In this document: positions 60,933-64,000 of the stretch, piece by piece | Numbering within the stretch: the first letter of the stretch is position 1 | How the letters are laid out: every line of letters begins with the position of its first letter | Origin: Rhizocola hellebori | GTDB lineage: Bacteria; Actinomycetota; Actinomycetes; Mycobacteriales; Micromonosporaceae | Assembly (NCBI RefSeq): GCF_016862955.1 | Contig: NZ_BONY01000006.1 | Coordinates: forward strand, 148,524-212,523 | Direction of reading: 5' to 3' | Length of the DNA: 64,000 nucleotides | Notes under the pieces: generated by a model | The model's database searches: none | The model's input: only the letters and a program-made list of their open reading frames with translations | Told to the model about the DNA's origin: nothing | Made by a program: the position numbers and the translations under genes

Positions 60933-62459
60933 ATGGTGGAAAGCCAGCCGGTCCTGACAATGACCGCGATCAGCAAGTCGTTCCCCGGGGTGCAGGCGCT
61001 CAACGATGTTGGGCTTCGCCTGTTTCCAGGTGAGGTGCACGGTTTGATGGGGGAGAACGGTGCCGGAAAGTCGACCTTGATCAAAGTGCTTACTGGGGTG
61101 TACTCCCACGACAGCGGAACGATCGGGTTGGCCGGCCAGACCGTGCGCTTCGGCGCCCCGATGCAGGCCATCGCCGCCGGAATCAGCACGGTTTACCAGG
61201 AGGTGAACCTGGTGCCGAATCTTTCGGTGGCGGAGAACATCTTCATCGGCCGTGAGCCGCGGATAGCCAGTCTCATCGACTGGCGCCGGATGCGCCGCGC
61301 TGCGCGGCACCTGGTGGAACGCCTCGAGCTCGATGTCGACGTCACCGCCCCGCTGGGGTCGTGCTCGCTGGCGGTACAGCAGATGATCGCGATCGCGCGG
61401 GCCATCGACATCAAGGCTCAGGTGCTCGTGCTCGACGAGCCGACGTCCAGTTTGGACACCACCGAGGTGGAACAGCTGTTCCGGATCATGCGCCAGCTGC
61501 GCGGAGAAGGGATCGCGATCCTCTTCGTCACCCACTTCCTGGACCAGGTGTACGCGATCGCCGATCGGGTCACCGTTTTGCGCAACGGGCGGCTCGTCGG
61601 TGAGTACATGACCAGTGAGCTGCCGCAGCTGGCGCTGGTGGAAAAGATGATCGGCAAGGAGCTCGAGGCGCTGGAAAGCCTGGAGGACCAACCCAAGCGC
61701 GCGCTGGCGGCGATCGAAGCCAGCACGGCGGTCATCGAGGCCAGCAGCATCGGGCGCAAAGGCTCGGTGGCGCCCTTCAGCCTCACCATTCACCAGGGGG
61801 AGGTGGTCGGCCTGGCCGGGCTGCTCGGCTCGGGCCGCACCGAGGTGGCCCGGCTGCTGTTCGGCGCCGACCGGGCCGATTCGGGCCAGCTCACGATGCA
61901 GGGCAATCCGGCGCCCATCCACAACCCGGTGGACGCCATCGACCGGGGCATCGCCTTCTGCTCGGAGAACAGGCGCACCGAAGGCTTGGTGGGAGAGCTT
62001 TCGGTAAGGGAGAACATCATCCTCGCGTTGCAGGCCACCCGCGGCTGGACCAAACCGGTGCCCCGCCGCCGGCAGGACGAGCTGGTGGCCAAGTACATCA
62101 GCGCGCTGGACATCCGTCCCGGCGATCCGGAGATGCCGGTACGCAATCTCAGCGGCGGTAATCAGCAGAAGGTGTTGCTGGCACGATGGCTCATCACCGA
62201 GCCGCGGCTGCTGATCCTCGATGAGCCCACCCGCGGCATCGACATCGGGGCGAAGACGGAGATCCAGCGGCTGGTCATGCAGCTCTCCGACGGCGGGATG
62301 GCGGTGCTGTTCATCTCCGCCGAGCTGGAGGAGGTGCTCCGGCTCAGCCACAAGATCGCCGTGATGCGGGACAGGCACCTCGTCGCCGAGCTGGCCAACG
62401 ACGACTCCGTGGACGCCGAGCACGTCATGGCCGCCATAGCAAGTGGAGCATCGTCGTGA
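60933..62459 (+). CDS. furanose ABC transporter ATP-binding protein (YtfR/AraG-like, two ATPase domains)
   Basis: A 508-aa double ATPase. Domain 1: Walker A GENGAGKSTLIKVL, signature SLAVQQMIAIARAI, Walker B VLVLDEPTSSLD. Domain 2 has the degenerate P-loop GLLGSGRTEVARLL usual in CUT2 proteins, signature LSGGNQQKVLLARWL and LLILDEPTRGIDIGAK. ATG 60933 follows AGGAAGG. Its stop overlaps the permease start as GTGA. Confidence 0.95.
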   Translation: MVESQPVLTMTAISKSFPGVQALNDVGLRLFPGEVHGLMGENGAGKSTLIKVLTGVYSHDSGTIGLAGQTVRFGAPMQAIAAGISTVYQEVNLVPNLSVAENIFIGREPRIASLIDWRRMRRAARHLVERLELDVDVTAPLGSCSLAVQQMIAIARAIDIKAQVLVLDEPTSSLDTTEVEQLFRIMRQLRGEGIAILFVTHFLDQVYAIADRVTVLRNGRLVGEYMTSELPQLALVEKMIGKELEALESLEDQPKRALAAIEASTAVIEASSIGRKGSVAPFSLTIHQGEVVGLAGLLGSGRTEVARLLFGADRADSGQLTMQGNPAPIHNPVDAIDRGIAFCSENRRTEGLVGELSVRENIILALQATRGWTKPVPRRRQDELVAKYISALDIRPGDPEMPVRNLSGGNQQKVLLARWLITEPRLLILDEPTRGIDIGAKTEIQRLVMQLSDGGMAVLFISAELEEVLRLSHKIAVMRDRHLVAELANDDSVDAEHVMAAIASGASS

Positions 62460-63538
62460 ATACCCTTACCTCCCGCCTGAGCCAGGCGAGTAAGCACCAG
62501 CTGTTCTGGCCCGTCGTGGTGCTGGTCGGTCTGCTGGCGGTCAATGCCCTCTACCGGCCGAGCTTCCTCGGCGTGGAGATGAAGGACGGGCACCTCTACG
62601 GCAGCCTCATCGACATCGTGCGGCTCAGCGCACCTCTGATCCTGGTCGCGGTCGGGATGACCCTGGTGATCGCGACGGGTGGCATCGACCTGTCCGTCGG
62701 CTCGGTGGCGTCCATCAGCGGGGCCATCGCGTGTCTGCACATCAGCCAGCAGCCGGACCAGAATGCGCTCTCCGTGGTGCTGGTCGCGCTGGCGCTGGGC
62801 ATCGGGTTGTCTCTGGTGGCCGGGACGTGGAACGGCATGCTGGTGGCGGGCATCGGCATTCAGCCCATCATCGCCACCCTGATTCTGATGGTGGCCGGCC
62901 GTGGCCTGGCCCAGCTGATCACCTCAGGGCAGATCATCACCATCAACAGCAGTCCATATCGGACAATAGGCGTCGGGTACTGGCTGACCCTCCCCGTTTC
63001 CATCTTCATCGCCATCGCGGTGGTGGCGCTCGTGTCGGTGGTGACGCGCCGGACAGCGCTGGGTGTCATCATCGAGGCGGTCGGCGGCAACGCCGAAGCC
63101 AGCCGGCTGGCCGGAATCAGGTCGCGGCGCATCATCCTGCTCGTCTACGTGATCTGCGGCGTGTGCGCGGGTCTGGCGGGCTTCATGCTGACCGCCGACG
63201 TCTCCAGCGCCAACGGCAACGCGGTCGGCCTCTGGGTCGAGCTCGACGCGATCCTGGCCGTGGTCATCGGCGGCACAGCGCTTTCGGGCGGCCGGTTCTC
63301 CCTCAGTGGCACGGTGCTGGGCGCGCTCATCATCCAGACGCTGACCACGACCGTGTACGCGATGAACATTACGCCGCAAACGTCGTTGCTTTTCAAGGCC
63401 CTCGTGGTGATCGCGGTTTGCCTCATCCAGGCGCCGGCGTTCCGGGCCAAGTTCACCCGCCGGCGTCCCGCGGCTCCCCTGCCGCCGCCGCAGGCCACCG
63501 CCTCCGGGCAGGACCAGAAAGTGGAGGTGCCGGCATGA
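62456..63538 (+). CDS. furanose ABC transporter permease (YtfT-like)
   Basis: A 360-aa CUT2 permease with about ten membrane segments. LVAVGMTLVIATGGIDLSVG is the conserved GGIDLSVG motif; GIGIQPIIATLILMVAGRGL, NAEASRLAGIRSRRI (the loop towards the ATPase) and GGTALSGGRFSLSGTVLGAL follow. GTG 62456 overlaps the ATPase stop. Confidence 0.94.
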   Translation: MNTLTSRLSQASKHQLFWPVVVLVGLLAVNALYRPSFLGVEMKDGHLYGSLIDIVRLSAPLILVAVGMTLVIATGGIDLSVGSVASISGAIACLHISQQPDQNALSVVLVALALGIGLSLVAGTWNGMLVAGIGIQPIIATLILMVAGRGLAQLITSGQIITINSSPYRTIGVGYWLTLPVSIFIAIAVVALVSVVTRRTALGVIIEAVGGNAEASRLAGIRSRRIILLVYVICGVCAGLAGFMLTADVSSANGNAVGLWVELDAILAVVIGGTALSGGRFSLSGTVLGALIIQTLTTTVYAMNITPQTSLLFKALVVIAVCLIQAPAFRAKFTRRRPAAPLPPPQATASGQDQKVEVPA

Positions 63539-64000
63539 GCACGGCGGATGTGAGCATTCTCGATGGTCTGCGCAAGTGGCGGGTGCCGCGCCAGCACATG
63601 CCCGTGCTCGCCACGCTGGCGCTGCTGCTCGTGCTCTATGCGATTGGGGTCTCCCAGTACAGGGCGTTCTCCAACGTGCAGGTCGTCTTCAACGTCTTCA
63701 TCGACAACGGGTTTCTTCTCGTGGTCGCGGTCGGGATGACCTTCGTCATCCTCACCGGCGGGATCGACCTGTCGGTCGGGTCGGTGGTGGCGATGACCGC
63801 CATGCTGTCGGCGTGGCTGCTGCACGGCGGTCTGCCGCCCGCGCTGGTCATGATCATCGCGCTGCTCATCGGCCCGTCGCTGGGTTTCCTGATGGGCTGC
63901 ATCATTCATTACTTCGAAATCCAGCCCTTCATAGTCACGCTCGCCGGCATGTTCTTCGCCCGTGGCATGTGCACCTGGATCAGCTCGGTGTCCATTCCGA
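63535..64000 (+). CDS. second furanose ABC permease (YjfF-like), partial at window end
   Basis: The frame from ATG 63535 (MSTADVSILDGLRKWRVPRQ) is open to the window edge, 155 codons. It repeats the CUT2 pattern VAVGMTFVILTGGIDLSVGS and FEIQPFIVTLAGMFFARGM, and is more like YjfF than YtfT. It overlaps the preceding stop as ATGA. Having two different permeases is the mark of YtfQRT-YjfF importers. Confidence 0.92.
   Translation, partial: MSTADVSILDGLRKWRVPRQHMPVLATLALLLVLYAIGVSQYRAFSNVQVVFNVFIDNGFLLVVAVGMTFVILTGGIDLSVGSVVAMTAMLSAWLLHGGLPPALVMIIALLIGPSLGFLMGCIIHYFEIQPFIVTLAGMFFARGMCTWISSVSIP

Noticed and set aside
59829..62423. 864-aa minus-strand ORF opposite the furanose importer genes
   Set aside because: Spans two clear ABC genes on the other strand and has His/Arg/Gln-rich shadow composition.

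Overview
The window is high-GC DNA from an actinomycete. The signs are: SARP/BTAD and NB-ARC regulators, repeated 4-base ATGA/GTGA gene overlaps, several leaderless promoters (start codon 6-8 nt after the -10 box), Tat-type signal peptides and an actinobacterial style of gene neighbourhood. The genus cannot be fixed from sequence alone.

Left part (1-10.4 kb), reading right to left: an AfsR-like regulator, a stand-alone NRPS adenylation domain and the start of a peptidyl carrier protein form the edge of a small-molecule cluster. An ArsR-type regulator/MFS exporter pair, a tandem repeat with a strong hairpin, an ArsR/SRPBCC pair with a perfect palindromic operator, a KhtT/KhtU-type K+/H+ antiporter, an acyltransferase and an alpha/beta hydrolase follow.

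Accessory region (10.5-24 kb): it starts at a CAU-anticodon tRNA and holds a frameshifted tyrosine integrase, about 2 kb of nearly gene-free decayed DNA, a secreted NucA/NucB-type nuclease, a leaderless 44-aa ORF coupled to a membrane protein, a Rox-like rifampicin monooxygenase, an AbiE toxin-antitoxin pair whose toxin is broken, a phosphoketolase, and a MerR/MBL-fold pair in which both genes look damaged.

Middle part (24-40.6 kb): a secreted S1 protease with a lipoprotein, a PadR-controlled ABC/FtsX exporter, an HTH-NB-ARC-TPR regulator, a nitroreductase, a dienelactone hydrolase, a serine-hydrolase-fold protein without its SxxK motif, an ECF sigma factor with a membrane partner, and a tightly coupled tetR-MFS-aldolase/racemase-fold-lactone-oxidase operon.

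Right part (40.7-64 kb): a dedicated L-arabinose-polymer utilisation locus. It has a GH43-like enzyme with an AbfB domain, a LacI regulator, a cytoplasmic GH127 beta-L-arabinofuranosidase, a MalE-type oligosaccharide importer, three secreted proteins (an MGH1-like hydrolase with F5/8C modules, a Tat-exported GH127/GH146-like enzyme with LamG, and a zinc metallopeptidase sharing the same C-terminal F5/8C module), araB and araD, and a YtfQ/YtfR/YtfT/YjfF-type furanose importer cut by the window end. Three families of palindromic operators are spread over the locus. The set fits secreted and cytoplasmic removal of L-arabinofuranose, import of both oligosaccharides and monosaccharides, and entry into the pentose phosphate pathway. 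The beta-arabinofuranosidases plus a module-sharing protease suggest plant hydroxyproline-rich glycoproteins as a substrate, which is an inference.
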